Shown: positions 23,787 to 36,799, numbered from the stretch's first letter. The stretch: DNA of 64,000 bases from Butyriboletus loyo (GCA_038093515.1 JBBPSI010000142.1:1-64000); one strand, 5' to 3'. Numbers and translations are program-made. Notes: generated by a model from the letters alone, not told the origin.

Positions 23787-23910
23787 AACGAGTGTGCGCC
23801 ATGGCTAGTGGGACGAGCGGGCTTTGGAGGACTCGGGGACGAGCGCACTGCCAAGGGACCGGCATAGAGTCATATCGTCGTTCCAACAGACACGGGCGTT
23901 CGTTTCAAAG
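23787..23910 (-). pseudogene. Kelch gene 5'-end fragment
   Basis: About 120 bases resemble 21425-21545, the first codons and upstream region of the kelch gene: GTGGGACGAGCGGGC, GAGCGCACT, GGGACC and GGGCGTTCGTTTCAA occur in the same order, with indels. It cannot code for anything on its own. Confidence 0.55.
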
Positions 23911-24447
23911 ACGGTCCGTACGTCGACCCGCGATCGGTCCATCCCGCACTTCGCCACTCGGTAAAGCTCCCCTGTCCATTCGTTTGATGATGATCGTGCT
24001 TGGAGGGCGATCGATGGACATCCTTTCGTTTCGTGTATGATATCTATGCCCCGCTGCCTCATGCTCCATCCATGTCTGGTATGTTTCACGAAAGAACGGA
24101 CTTTATGGTGTGACCAGTACAGCAAGCAAGTGTGTACGTCTGAGACGTAACGCTACGGCCGCGTCACTCGTACTCGTACTCGATCGTGTATCGAAGGACC
24201 GACGATCGTATGATATGTACAAAGTCCCGCGCATAGTACAGCGGTCGACGGGAACTCGGCTATGTCTAATCTGTAAGTTCTACGCATCTACGTACCACGC
24301 TATTTGGTGGCGTATGTAAATATGATATGTGTGAGATCTCGAAGCGAAGTTCGTGATGTCTTTTGTACTTCGTTGACTTTGTGGGTTTCTCTAGAGTCCG
24401 GACCCGTGCCGGTTCGGTTGTGGCGGGGAACACGCGAAACACACGGT
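23911..24447. other. Intergenic, no recognisable gene
   Basis: No gene or repeat recognised between the kelch fragment and the 3' end of MFS copy A. Confidence 0.35.
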
Positions 24448-27399
24448 TTACGTCCGACCTTCCGTTTGCGTCGCGCGCTCTCCAGGCCCACACTCACGCC
24501 CACGCCCACGCTTTTCCATCCGCTTTTCCGGGATCTTCACACAGAAAATTTGTTAACACCAAACATCGGGAAAAGAGGGAAAGGGAGGAAAAGAACGACA
24601 AAGAAAGGGAATAAATGGATTCGAACTTGGACTGGAAAAACCGCGGCCGAAAGAAAAGAAGAGAAGAGAGAGAGAGACGCACCGGTATTCTGACTAAATA
24701 CGCTATCAACGTCGAACACGCCGCGACGATAAACACTGTCCTCAAACTGGCCGCGTATGCATCGCGTGCAGTACGTTGGAGCGGGTCAGGCAAGACGGTG
24801 ACGAGGCTGAGGGAGTGGCGGATGTCACTGATGATCTTTTTTTTGGAGGGAGCGTCGTCAGTACCACATACACGCACACAAAGAAGTGGGAAAATCACTA
24901 CAGAACGCGTACCTTTTCAGCGTTGGGCACATGAATACGGCGATGGAGCTCGACATCCAGGCGGGATTGGAACACGGCAGAGGCGACGGCTACGCCAGAC
25001 ACTTGTCCTGTAAACACACACATACGGTCACGTCAGATAAATCTTATAAATAACCTCCGCGTCCCCATCGAGATTCGAGATAGAAAGCAGACTCACCGAG
25101 CCCTTTGAAGAGCTGTCCAAACGCCGTTCCAAATGCCATCTGGGATTCTGTCGAGCCAACGAACACCTACGTCAGCGTTTCCTTTCTCCCTTCTACTCTA
25201 CACCTCGCTCGAGACGAGACAACGCACCTGACAAGTGCGCCTGCAACGCAACTAAACATCCCCCAAGTTCCAACGCCATCAGCAAACACACCCACACACA
25301 TGGGGCAAAGAGAGAGGGAGGGACATACTAAACACCGTCTGAAACACCACCGCATTCCCAAACCCGATCGGGGTGATGCTTAACCACTTTTGCACGAACC
25401 CCGAGTCTTCGCGCAAGAAGATGATAGGGATCAGCCCGCACAGCGGGAGTATGCCAAACACGAGGTTGATAGTCTTATATCTCCCCGTTCGGTGCATCAG
25501 CCAGCTAGGGGTGTGTGAGGTGACGAGGTGAGTGGAAAAAAAGGATAGAGCGTACCCGGATAATAACGAACCGAGACCCATGCCGACACTGTCAGGGAGC
25601 AAATGCAGACCTGTGTTCGATCAAAAACGACAGTGACATCGAGGTGTCGTCAGCAAGTCAACCAGCAACGAGGTAAAAACGTCACGTACCCGCAATGGGC
25701 GCACTGTCCAGAGGCACCATCTGGAACCACAGTGGGAGGAAATATATGACCGAGAAATTGCACACCGACACGAAATAGTTGCTCAGGCCAACCAAGATGG
25801 GCACTTTTTCGCGCAAGAGACACAGCGGGAGGATGGGTTCGGCCGCAATGACGCATTCGATGACGAGGAACAGCACAAGGAAGAGGACTGAGAGTGTCAG
25901 GGGCACGATGACTTGGTTATCTGTCCACTGTGAAGGACGTCAAGTAGGAGAACGGGGATGGAGGAAACGACGCACGGGAAGATCTTCGTTGTATTTCATG
26001 CTGAGCCACGAGAGCGATAACCCGATCTAGCGTGAAACATGTCACGCGGGCACGGGGGACATACGTGAGGGTTACACTGACCATCAGGAAGAGGGTAGTG
26101 CAACCTCCAAAGTCAATCCGAGACAAAACCTCCATTGTGCTCTGACCTTGACCCTGCCGAAGATCTGTTTCATAATTATTCACCGGAAGGAAGGCAAGGC
26201 TCTCACTGGCGTAGCATAACGCAACGTATTCGTGACGAGGATCATCACCAGGACAAAAAGCGGCACCTGACACAAAAATACGATGCGCCATCCGAATCTC
26301 CAGCACGATTAGCCCTTAGTTGAACACACTAACACCAACGGCGACCAAGGGACGACGTACAACTCACTCAAGACTCCCCCAATGGGACCTCCCAGGCCCA
26401 GGCCCAGCTATGTCACACGACCATCAGAAACGCGGTACGATACACGCTAGGGGCGAACTTACGCCGTGACAGATGGTGTTAAACGCTTGCGGTAACCCAC
26501 GTTCCTTAAAGATAGCGCATTATGAGAATATGACGGTATGGTGTGAAGACAACGCTGTGAACGTACTCGGATGCCATACATGTCCGCCGTGACGATCCTG
26601 GATGCGTTAGCGAGTGTAAGTACGTTAATGAACGTGCCTGCGTTGTCTAGGCCAAGAATGATGGACTTACATGGCAAGCAACTGGACAGCGCCGCCGCCC
26701 ATACCTGCTATCTACGAGATCACGCCATATATCCCAAAATAAGCATCAAAGACAATAAGGTGGTAGAAAGTGTACGCACAAATCGCGCGGCGGTCAACTC
26801 GACCATACCCCTGGACATCCCACAAAGAAGCGTGCCAATGGCGGTCGCTAGTAAGGCGGTTTGACAGGCGGCACGTCGGCCAAGGATGGTACAGAGCCGT
26901 CCGTAGAGTGGAGTAAAGGTGCACGCGGAGAGCAGGTAGCTAACGATATATGCGGGTGAGTAGGCGGGCAGGTGTACAGGAATGAAGCGTGGAACGTACG
27001 AAGTACCAATCCAACTGGCTTGGTTGGATTCTTTGAATTCAGATGTGATCGATGGCAGCACTGTGAGAATCGCACTCGTTAGACGTGAACCCGTTGCAAG
27101 CTTCATCAAGTGTCATACAGGTAGCCACCATCGTTTCTGAAGACAAGTTCAGACAGTCAGTGAATGAAGCCAACGATCTCATACCACACCACGTACGGTT
27201 CAGACTCTGAAACCCGTCGACAATTTAGGCGCAACCACAAGGGTTCAGACACGACAGGACTCACACAGAGAAACGTCCCCGCCCACAACGCAGCGAGAAT
27301 GCCATAGCGCGTCGTGCAGGAAATCTCACGACATTCAAGCAGGCCTTCGTCGCTCGCCTTGGTTCTTGAAAGGAGCGGACTGCGCTCCGTGTTGCGCAT
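24448..27399 (-). CDS. MFS transporter, copy A (VBA/DHA2-like); possible splice-junction stop
   Basis: Multi-pass exporter of the major facilitator superfamily, closest in appearance to fungal vacuolar basic amino acid / multidrug transporters. About 19 exons fit in phase, an unusual density. Order of landmarks: acidic N-terminus with SPLL, RYGILAALWAGTFL, LPSITSEFKESNQASWIGTS, CTFTPLYGRLCTILGRRAA (MFS motif A), IAGMGGGAVQLLAM, LGLGLGGPIGG, FGWRIVFLCQVPLFVLVM, a long exon (WTDNQVIVPLTLSVLF...NYFVSVCNFSVIYFLPLWFQ), GLHLLPDSVGMGLGSLLSG, GRYKTINLVFGILPLCG, FGTAFGQLFKGLG, and a last exon from IPEKRMEK to TAA at 24448. Where copies B and C give Leu at the junction of exon 1 and the tiny second exon (27267/27136), copy A gives TAA because TA is replaced by AA. 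If that splice is right, the product is truncated. Otherwise intact. Confidence 0.8.
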
Positions 27400-29237
27400 C
27401 GTTATGGGGTGGTGTCAAGTTTTCTATCGAGTTGCAAAAGCGTTCTGAGTTATAGTTGCCCTGTTATAGTTGGGATCTACGATTATTCCGCTCATGAATC
27501 ATGTTCGTACTCGCTTTACGTTGGTGGACCCTGGACCAGGGCGCGCCTCGAGATATAAAAAAACTTTCAGTCTACTTCCGTTCACCTCCACGCTCGCCCC
27601 CTCCCACATGGTTATTGCAAAATATCCCATAATTGCAGCACTTACACGTCGTAATATTTTGATACTGTTGTATCGAGGCCGAAAATGGCTGCGTGGTGGG
27701 AAGTAGTGGCTACTTTTGTGACATATGTTGCTTACGTAATAGCTCACTTGTAAATTTCTTGAGACACTTATCTCGACAAATTGAGCAAGAACTTGCACGA
27801 TTCGGTAGCCGAGCAATCGCTCGCTCCATGACAGGGAAGCCCATCAGTGAACTATCATTACAGCACGCTACTACTAATCATTATTTCTCAATCGAACTTC
27901 GACTTCTTCCGACGGTAGACTTGAAACTGCCGCTCTATGAGAAGCCAGCCTGGTAGGCCGGGAAGACCCGACGGATCGAATTATCGAGCTATCAATCAGG
28001 GATCTGAACTCAGATTCGAGCTGTCAAGATAACCCACTGGCTGTCAACCCTGCACCTACACGAGCTCGATATTCACATAGTGTGAATAGTGGCGACACAA
28101 CTTGTTCAAGTGCCAAGTCTTGAGTCCAGACAGTTCATCAGCCTGTCACTATACAAACTACTACCTTGAATGACCCGACATACTGGCAACCCGAGCATCT
28201 GCGTTGACAGTGCATTTTGTAAGTAATTGTAATTACAAGCGTCGACGGTGAGATGCCGGTGAGTACTCACGAACTGCTTGATGTATCTAGGTTTCTGGTG
28301 AGGCTAACACGTTTATGAACTCGTCCGCTGGCCAAATCGAATCCCAGCGCAAAGATCACGTTTTGTGTCCAACACCTACTCTTTGGCATTTCGACGCACA
28401 CCGGGTGCGTATCATGATTCATACGAATTGGCGAAGCCGTATCGCCCAAGCTCCAGTGCTGATCCAATTAGAAATACGCACTAGGGACAAATGATCACGA
28501 CATGGTCCCAAGGCTACCAGCCGTCTGTGTCAAGCCCCCGACTTGCTAACGCAATAGGGAGCACCCAATTGGATATCCCGTTTTCCCCATAAATGGACCT
28601 GGCGCCAAGGATCCTCCCACCACCCGTGGGCCCTGCAAGTTGACCCGATCACCTGTTCTGCTGCATATCACATATCTGTAACACAAGAAAGGTCCCCGCG
28701 CAATGTATGGTTGGAGCTACGAAAACGTCAAGCAGGGACGTTCACTTGACGTCAACGTCGCCACCTCCTGGACCATCCCTTTCACTTCCTCTGCGCGTCT
28801 TCGACCGTCAGATGATACATCTACAGGAACCTAAATCGACTTTCGACCCAAGACCGATTCTTGGTCGAGATCGTCGGTAACAGCACGCTGGCGCAACCAG
28901 TGGTCACGCTTGGACGAGACGTTCACTCAAAGCGACGTCGATGCCCACCCTGTGCTGATCCAGTAATGAAGTTGATGAAGGCGACTCCTTTGGTCGATCG
29001 AGCGCTACAAGACACGTCTACAACGGCTCATCATGACGGATCACAATCACCCCCATACACACCTCTAGTTACGCCTAACTCCACCTCGCTTTTCCCTCGT
29101 ACAAACAGTTGCCTCTGGCGGCCCGAATATTCGTACATCCACAGCAGACGCTCAGACACATATTCGCCTATCGAACCGTAATACTGTTGCCGGCGCATCT
29201 AAAACGGCCGGTGAGGGACAACCTCACGTCAGGGCAT
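27400..29237. other. Intergenic; degraded sequence
   Basis: No gene built. 27815-27960 ends in an open frame reading VDLKLPLYEKPAW, and a similar segment (VDLRLPLYELGG) occurs upstream of MFS copy C, so it is an old shared flank. A frame at 28861-29181 (106 codons) has no family resemblance. Confidence 0.4.
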
Positions 29238-29909
29238 TTACTGCGCTTTTCATAATTATGTGGAACGTGAGTTCGGCCGAAGCAGACCCCGTGAGCACCC
29301 GAGTGGAGAGAATCAGCGTAACGAGCGCATTCGAATTGCTGCAGATAACGATGTCATCGCCACCACTGCTATCGCATGAAGTCACGTTGAGTTTCTTACG
29401 ACGATGCTCATCAAGCATGGAAAGGGCACACACCGTGGAGAGACGTTCTTATGGCTGGAATCGAGACGTTGCAGTGTGCAGCAGAGTATGGGGGCCAGAG
29501 ATTTGCCACTAAACACCACGACACAGCTGCAGTTCATCCCGAACCTCATCGATGTAAATAGATGGGCGGTGACAGAGTAGGCCAGCGATGACGTTGATGT
29601 CTGTCATGGATAAAAGACGATGGCGGCCAGGTTGTCGAGGGAAGGGATTCGTCGTATCAAGCAAATCGATGGAATAACATGGGATTTTTTCACCTCAAGG
29701 AGATGGCATATGTTTATCCGTGTGCATGGAGGACTGTGATTTGAGCCTTAAACTTGTCCTCCGACTCAATGATTCGAGGTGGCATGGAAGCTGTCACAGT
29801 GTGAGTCGTCTGAAGCCCGCTGCGCACTCAGGTGCTCACGGGGTCCTCTTCTGTTATACCTCGCGAAAAACGAAACGCACCTTCCACATAATTATGAAAA
29901 GCGCAGTAA
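29238..29909. mobile_element. Inverted-repeat (MITE-like) element, 672 bases
   Basis: The ends are inverted repeats: TTACTGCGCTTTTCATAATT at 29238 and its reverse complement ending at 29909, perfect for 28 bases and then similar for about 75 bases (both arms include CCCCGTGAGCACC). The interior has no transposase coding. No convincing target duplication flanks it and no second copy lies in the window. Size and structure fit a non-autonomous DNA transposon; the superfamily is undetermined. Confidence 0.75.
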
Positions 29910-30188
29910 GAGAGGGGGCCCTTGGACTAGATTGTTTATCCTACATAGGGTAGATTACCCCACAAGGGACGAAAATGGAAATAATTAATTAAAAAAAACA
30001 ACGTTCATGTACTAATTGTACTCTGGACTTGTCCAATGGGGCCGATCGCACAACGGCCGGGTCGCTGACGTGTGCTTTTCCACTAAAAAGGTCTGCACGA
30101 AACATCCGACCAGAACACATTAGTGTTCGTCTAAATCTCGCGTCTCTCCTCCCTTCCCCCGTTTGTCCACGACGCGAGGTGACTGCGA

Positions 30189-33107
30189 TCATCGCGGCAC
30201 ACATGCACTGTCTACGTCCGACCCTACCTCTGTTTCCGTCTCGGACTCCCCATGCTCCTCCATCACCTTTTCCGGGATCTTTGCAAAGAAACTGTCAACA
30301 CCAAGCATCAAGGGAAAAAAGCAGGGGAGGGCGGGGAAGGAACGACAAAGAACAACCCGGACAGAACAAACAAGAAAGAGAGACACACACCGGCAATCTG
30401 ACAAAATACGCCGTCAACGTCGAACACGCTGCGACGATAAACACCGTCCTCAGACTGGCCGCGTATGCATCGCGTGCGGTACGTTGGAGCGGGTCAGGCA
30501 AGACGGTGACGAGGCTGAGGGAGTGGCGGATGTCACTGATGATCTTTTTTTTGGAGGGAGCGTCGTCAGTACCACATACACGCACACAAAGAAGTGGGAA
30601 AATCACTACAGAACGCGTACCTTTTCAGCGTTGGGCACATGAATACGGCGATGGAGCTCGGCGTCGAGTCGGGATTGGAACACGGCAGAGGCGACGGCTA
30701 CGCCAGACGTTTGTCCTGTCAACACATACGGTCACGTCAAATGAATCCCACAAAAACCCCGATAGATAACCTCCCACGTTCTCTTCGAGATTCGAGATAG
30801 AAAGTGGACTCACCGAGCCCTCTAAAAAGCTGTCCAAACGCCGTTCCAAAGGCCATCTGGGACTCTATCGATCCAACGAACACGCACGTCATACTCTACA
30901 CCTCGCTCGAGACGAGACGACACGCACCTGACAAGTGCGCCTGCAACGCAACTGAGTTATCCCCGCAAGTTCCGATGCCGTCAGCAAAACTGCACACACA
31001 CACACACACAGAGGATAAAGTGGGAAGGGACGTACTCAACACCGTCTGAAACACCACCGCGTTCCCAAACCCGATCGGCGCGACGCTCAACCACTTTTGC
31101 ACGAACCCCGAATCTTCGCGCAAGAAGATGATAGGGATCAGCCCGCACAGCGGGAGTATGCCAAACACGAGATTGATAGTCTTATATTTCCCCGTTCGGT
31201 GCATGAGCCAGCTAGGGGTGCATGAGGCGACGAGGTGAGGTGGAGAAAAAGGCTACGGCGTACCCGGAGAATAACGAACCGAGACCCATGGCGAGACTGT
31301 CTGGGAGTAAGTGCAGACCTGCGTTCATTCGACAATAGGAATGTCATCGGAGGTGTGCCACCATCAGCAAGTCATCAGCCCCATGGGGATGTCACATACC
31401 CGCAATGGATGCACTGTCCAGAGGTACCGTCTGGAACCACAGTGGGAGGAAATACATGACCGCGAAATTACACACCGACACGAAATAGTTGCTCAGGCCA
31501 ACCAGGAGGGGCACTTTTTCGCGCAAGAGACATAGCGGGAGGATGGGTTCGGCCGCAATGACGCATTCGATGACGAGGAACAGCACAAGGAAGAGGACCG
31601 AGAGTGTCAGGGGCACGATGACTAGGTTATCTGTCCACTGTGAAGGTCGTCAAGTAGGAGAACGGGGATGGAGGAAACGACGCACGGGAAGATCTTCGTT
31701 GTATTTCATGCTGAGCCACGTGAGCGACGATCCGATCTAGCATGAAACAGATCACAGCGGGCACGAGGGACACATATGAAGTTACACGGACCATCAGGAA
31801 GAGGCTAATGCAACCTCCAAAGTCAATTCTGGACAAAACCTCCTTTGTGCTCTGACCTTGACCCTGACGAAGATCATCTGTTTCATGATTGTTCACCGGG
31901 AGGAAGGCAAGGCTCTCACTGGTGTGACATAACGCAGCGTATTCGTGACGAGGATCATCACCAGGACAAAAAGCGGCACCTGACACAAAAACGCAATGCG
32001 CCATCCGAATCTCCGGCACCATTAGCCCCCCTAGCAATGACGACCAGCATAGGGATGACGTACAAATCACTCAAAACTCCGCCGATAGGACCTCCGAGGC
32101 CCAGGCCCAGCTACGTCACACGGCGATCAGAAATGTGGGACAGTATATAGGGGCGAACTTACGCCTTGAGAGATGTTGTTAAACGCCTGAGGTAATCCAC
32201 GTTCCTTGAAGATAATCATCATGGTCACGTACGATGAGAAGACAACCAACGGTGTGAACATACCCGAATACAGTACATGTCTGCAGTGACGATCCTGACG
32301 GGTGTGAGTACGTGGATGAGCGCGCCCGAATTGTCTAGACAAAGAACGGTAGGCTTACATGGCAAGCAACTGGACGGCGCCACCACCCACACCGGCTATC
32401 TACAAGAACATGTCAGATACTCCAAAATCAGCGTCTCGGCGATCTGTCCCGGAGACGGTGCGGAGATAGATATAAGGTGTACGTACGAACCGCGCGGCGG
32501 TCAATTCGACCATACCCCTGGACATCCCACAAAGAAGCGTGCCAATGGCGGTCGCGAGTAAAGCGGTTTGACAGGCGGCTCGTCGGCCAAGGATGGTACA
32601 GAGCCGTCCGTAGAGGGGAGTAAAGGTGCACGTGGAGAGCAGGTAGCTAACGATATATGCGGGTGAGTAGGCGGGTAGGTGTACAGGAATGAAGCGTGGA
32701 ACGTACGAGGTACCAATCCAACTGGCTTGGTTGGATTCTTTGAATTCAGATGTGATCGAGGGCAGCACTGTGAGAATCGCACTCGTTAGACATGAACACG
32801 TTGCAAGCTTCGTCAAGTGTCATACGGGTAGCCACCATCGTTACTGAAACAAAGTTCAAACAGTGAATGGCCAACGGTCTACCACACTACGTACGGTTCA
32901 GATTCTGAAACCGGTCGACAATTTAATGACAAACACACGATCCAGAAGGGATACGACAGGACTCACACAGAGAAACGTCCCTGCCCACAACGCAACGAGG
33001 ATGCCATAGCGTGTCGTGCAGGAAATCTCACGACATTCAAGTGGGCCATCTTTGCTCGTCTTGGTGCTTGCAAGGAGCGGACTGCACTCCGTATCGTGCG
33101 TCGTCAT
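30189..33107 (-). CDS. MFS transporter, copy B (VBA/DHA2-like)
   Basis: Paralogue of copy A with the same exon plan (about 19 exons, 500-odd aa) and no disabling change found. N-terminus MTTHDTECSPLL, then RYGILVALWAGTFL; exon 2 is 18 bases and codes for TMVAT; LPSITSEFKESNQASW, YGRLCTILGRRAACQ, GGGAVQLLAM, GLGGPIGG, FGWRIAFLCQVPLFVL, IGSSLTWLSMKYNEDLP, the long exon with LREKVPLLVGLSNYFVSV, GRYKTINLVFGILPLCG, REDSGFVQKWLS, FGTAFGQLFRGLG, HSLSLVTVLPDPLQRTARD, and the last exon IPEKVMEEHGESETETEV to TGA at 30189. Expected to export or sequester small charged molecules at the vacuole or plasma membrane; substrate unknown. The arrangement suggests tandem duplication with copy A. Confidence 0.87.
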
Positions 33108-35600
33108 GAAGTGGTGTCAGAATGTTACTGCCGAGTGCGAACGTGAGACAAGGTATCACAGTCGATAGGTATGCAAAGAAGAAGCAGAAGAAAAAGGAGA
33201 GGCGATGATTCCGGGATTTAAGAACGCAGCGACGTAGTAACGGATAGACCCCTGGCAGGGTCGGTGATTGGGAGAAGGTCAGTACTGGACTGTACGTATT
33301 TACGATTTCGGCCCATCGGTGCACTAAAAACGGTTTACATACCGCCAAGCTGAACGAAGGTCCGACGAATCCTCGGCCTCAAGGGGCTTTGCGCCCGGAT
33401 CTCTGCCGAGATGCGTCAGTTTGACAGAATGAGTTGTCTGATTGAAACAATTGATTCAGACTTTTGTATATGACAGGTTCTATAGGTTGATTGTGGTTTG
33501 TCCAGTGGGTGTTGACCCACACGACCGTACGTATTAGCCATCCAAGAAGTTGGCGGTACCACCAAGATTAATTGCAAGTGTTCAAGCACGAGGTTTCCGA
33601 GCTGAAATGATGGAGGACCTGCCAGACTGGTCACCGGTAGCGTGGCAGATTGGTGCGCCGAGACTCGGCTAGGGGAGGGACTGTCCAAAACCAGGGACCG
33701 TGAGGATCTCGGACTTTCAACTTGTCGGCCGACCGAAGCCACCACAACACTTAAGGATCATCAAACGATCCAACTGCAGCTTGTCCATCCAGAATGACTG
33801 TTTATTGATTCAGCAATACTGATAGACATTAACCCGAGTCAGTTGGCAGTCAGAATTAACAATACATCATCTCCGTATCCAAACCCGCATTCCACCACTC
33901 AACTCGCTCCCAAACCGTTGCCTCCACACGCACGAGTGAAGGGACGATAGGAGCTGCAGTCGGAGGACGTAGCTCAGGGCACTATGTATAGAACCAGTCA
34001 GGAGTGTTTAGATGGTGCCTGAGGAGCGATGCAAGTTTAGTATGCTGCTGCTGTCGGTTTACATAATGTGGCCAGTGTCCAGGTCACGCGTCTCGTATTT
34101 GCTTTTCGGCTTCTCTGTTTCTGCGCCGTGGTTCGCAGGAACCCTGCCTCGAACCCTATACACCCGATGCTCGTCTGCTAGCATCATCACGTCTACGTTG
34201 CAGACAAGTCACAAGGAAGGAGCGAGGATGATATATTGATACCGGCCAACTGTGTCATTGCTGAGCACGTCCAATCCCTTCATCTACGTTTGTTCCCTAG
34301 ACGGTAGGCGTTGTGAATACATCCTGAAAACTTCATACATATCGAAAACTCCTCTTTTTAAAGCGCATGAGATAATAGGTACTAACGTTAGTGGTGCAGA
34401 CCCACAAAGAGTAATAGTGAGTCACCGCCGAGTTTGTGACTACGCGCTGTGTTCCGACATGGCGGCAAACCCGACAAGGTTTTGGAGTAGGACCAGGTCT
34501 GCATACCTAGACAGTGCTACGAACGCGGCAAAACGGACTCGATCGACTTGGCTCGCCACGACGCAAGACACATGGATGTTGTGGAGTAGGTCCCAAACTA
34601 TGATCATAACTACCACAGGCATCGGTCTCTGTACCCCTGATTTCTTGGAAAACATACGAGTGACCGTCGGTTGGAGCGTCTCAATACACTCGACTCAACG
34701 CCAATGAATTGTTAAGGATGACCATACCAATTATTCGATTGTTGGTCTCTTCGGTCTGAGGTGATAATGAAAGGAGGTCATTGAAGAATGTGTGTGTGGT
34801 GAAGTCGTCCTTTCACTGGTATCATTCCCACGCCTGTTCGATTACCATGTCCACCTCAAACTTTTGTCGTGGACACCCAGTGGCAATGTCTCGGTGGGCT
34901 TCTTACAAGACGTACTACGTACCTCCGCAATGAGCAGCGAGCTTTCCTTTTCCCGTTGATAGAATCACGAAGCGCCAGATGAACCTGGGCTCGGCCTCTA
35001 CCATGCGACATGCTCAAAGCCCACCTTCCACTAGCGTTCTGCGGGTCCTTCTCGCTGGCGCAGGCGATGGAGTCATCAGGTCCCACATCATGATGTATAT
35101 CGCCGCCCGGTCCAGCTGTCATCTGCCTCTTATAGATGGTGAAATGCTTTTGGTAAGACTCAATAAGGAGAATCAAAAGAATCAAACTTATTTGATGTCA
35201 GTGATACTGGCCGTGTTGCCTTGATGAGTGCGTTACTAACTAGGTATAGAAATTATTACGGGCGTGCACACACGTTATTCTGATCATCTCATACCTGTTT
35301 TATACGCACTTGTTCCTGCGCTGTTCGAGTTTGCCACCTCTATTCTGACGTGAGTTGCCATGTTGCTACCAGCAACGACCTGACATGTAGTATGCCCCCA
35401 GGCAGACCGAGGAGTCAAAGAGAAACAGGGTCACTGCGCAGGCACGGCATATTCAGTGTTTCCGGTAATGGCACTTACGTTACCACTGTAGCATTATGCC
35501 TGTGTAACTCCGCGCCAATAGCGCACCCATCACGCAGTTTAATGCTCCCCGAGCTAGCGATGTTATCGCAAAAGATAAAAAGGTCGACTGCCTGAGAGCA
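33108..35600. other. Intergenic, 2.5 kb
   Basis: No supported gene. A plus frame 34252-34707 (151 codons) overlaps a minus frame 34655-34440 that reads like one or two membrane helices (PMPVVVMIIVWDLLHN); neither extends into in-phase exons. The SDR promoter lies in the last few hundred bases, with a GATAAAAAG box near 35573, about 50 bases before the ATG. Confidence 0.35.
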
Positions 35601-35624
35601 GCTTCCCACCCGCACTACAGCTCC

Positions 35625-36799
35625 ATGTCAATCACTAAAGGAGTCGCCCTAATCACTGGATCAGCCCAGGGTATTGGTCGTGGTATCGCCCTCCGTCTCT
35701 CCAGGGACGGCTTCGACATTGCTTTGAACGACGTCTCATCCAAGCGTGACCAGCTACGTGCTGTCGCCGAAGATATCAACAACACCGGTCGAAGGTCGAT
35801 TTTGGTACCTGCTGATGTGACGGTCGAAGAGGAAGTGAAAGGGATGGTGCAGGAGGTCGTCAAAGGACTCGGAAGTCTGGACGTTGTGAGTACCTTGCAT
35901 CGTACTCTGAATTCCTAAATATGCCCCTTGACAGATGGTAGCGAATGCGGGCATCCGCAATACGGCGCCCGAGCCATTGACATCAAGTAGGCCACTGCCT
36001 AGCTTCTCCGTAGCTTGTACTGAGACAATATTGACCGCGTTGCAGCCGGGCTAGATGCATGGGAGCATATCATGGCTGTCAATGCGCGGGGACCTTTTTT
36101 GTGTTACAAGTATGCCGCAGAACAGATGATCGAGCAAGGCCGTGGTGGGAGGATACTTGGCGCCAGCTCCATTGTGGGAAAAATGGGATATCCATTGGAT
36201 GCTCCCTATTGCGCCAGCAAGTGGGCCGTCAGGGGCCTGACACAGACAGCTGGTGAGGACCATGTCATTCGTCTCGTGTGTATTTCTGATTGGATCAGCA
36301 TTGGAACTTGGCCGATACGGCATTACCGTGAATTCATACGCACCCGGTTTTATCGAAACGCCGATGAGTAAGTGTTGGATACAAAATGTGATCTTTGCGT
36401 TGGCACTCAATTTGGCCAGCGGATGAGTTCAAGAATGCCTCGTTCCTTGCGACTATGGATAAAGAATCCCTCAGCTGGATTATGAATGTAAGTTGGCTTT
36501 TCTTCTATTGTTCATTCCGCCCATTCTAGGCTAATGTCTCCGAAAGCGCATCACGAGCAGACCCATCAAGGTTGATGGTCAGCCGGAGCATATTGCAAGT
36601 CTCGTCAGCTACCTCGCCTCGGAGGAAGCACACTTTATAACTGGTATGTATATAATTCGTTGCGGTAGCCGTACTTTTTCTGATGGTGACTTGACCAGGG
36701 CAATGTGTAAGTTCCGATTTCCAATTTCTGATAGGTTGAATTAGAATGAACTTGAACTCGACATAGATTGCCGTGGATGGAGGAATAACCATGTCTTGA
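35625..36799 (+). CDS. Short-chain dehydrogenase/reductase, 264 aa
   Basis: Classical SDR that oxidises alcohols or reduces ketones/aldehydes with NAD(P). Eight exons in phase: 35625-35885, 35935-35986, 36046-36252, 36299-36367, 36420-36487, 36547-36643, 36699-36706 (8 bases) and 36767-36799. Motifs: cofactor loop TGSAQGIGRG near the start, NDVSSKRDQ after the second strand (Asp favours NAD), ADVT, NAGI, catalytic Ser in GASSIVGKMG, and the catalytic YCASK (Tyr-x3-Lys); then APGFIETPM, SYLASEEAHFITG and the usual end VDGGITMS. Length is normal for the family. The 8-base exon supplies the last bases of the GQC segment and is needed to keep frame. It lies 1.5 kb upstream of AFR1 on the same strand; a decayed 3' part lies beside AFR3. 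Acetoin/diacetyl-type or ketoreductase activity is possible; substrate unknown. Confidence 0.9.

Noticed and set aside
25140..25270. Apparent frame break in MFS copies A and B before the FGTAFGQLF exon
   Set aside because: Using the acceptors just before the Glu-Ser-Gln-Met segment restores phase in both copies, as in copy C.
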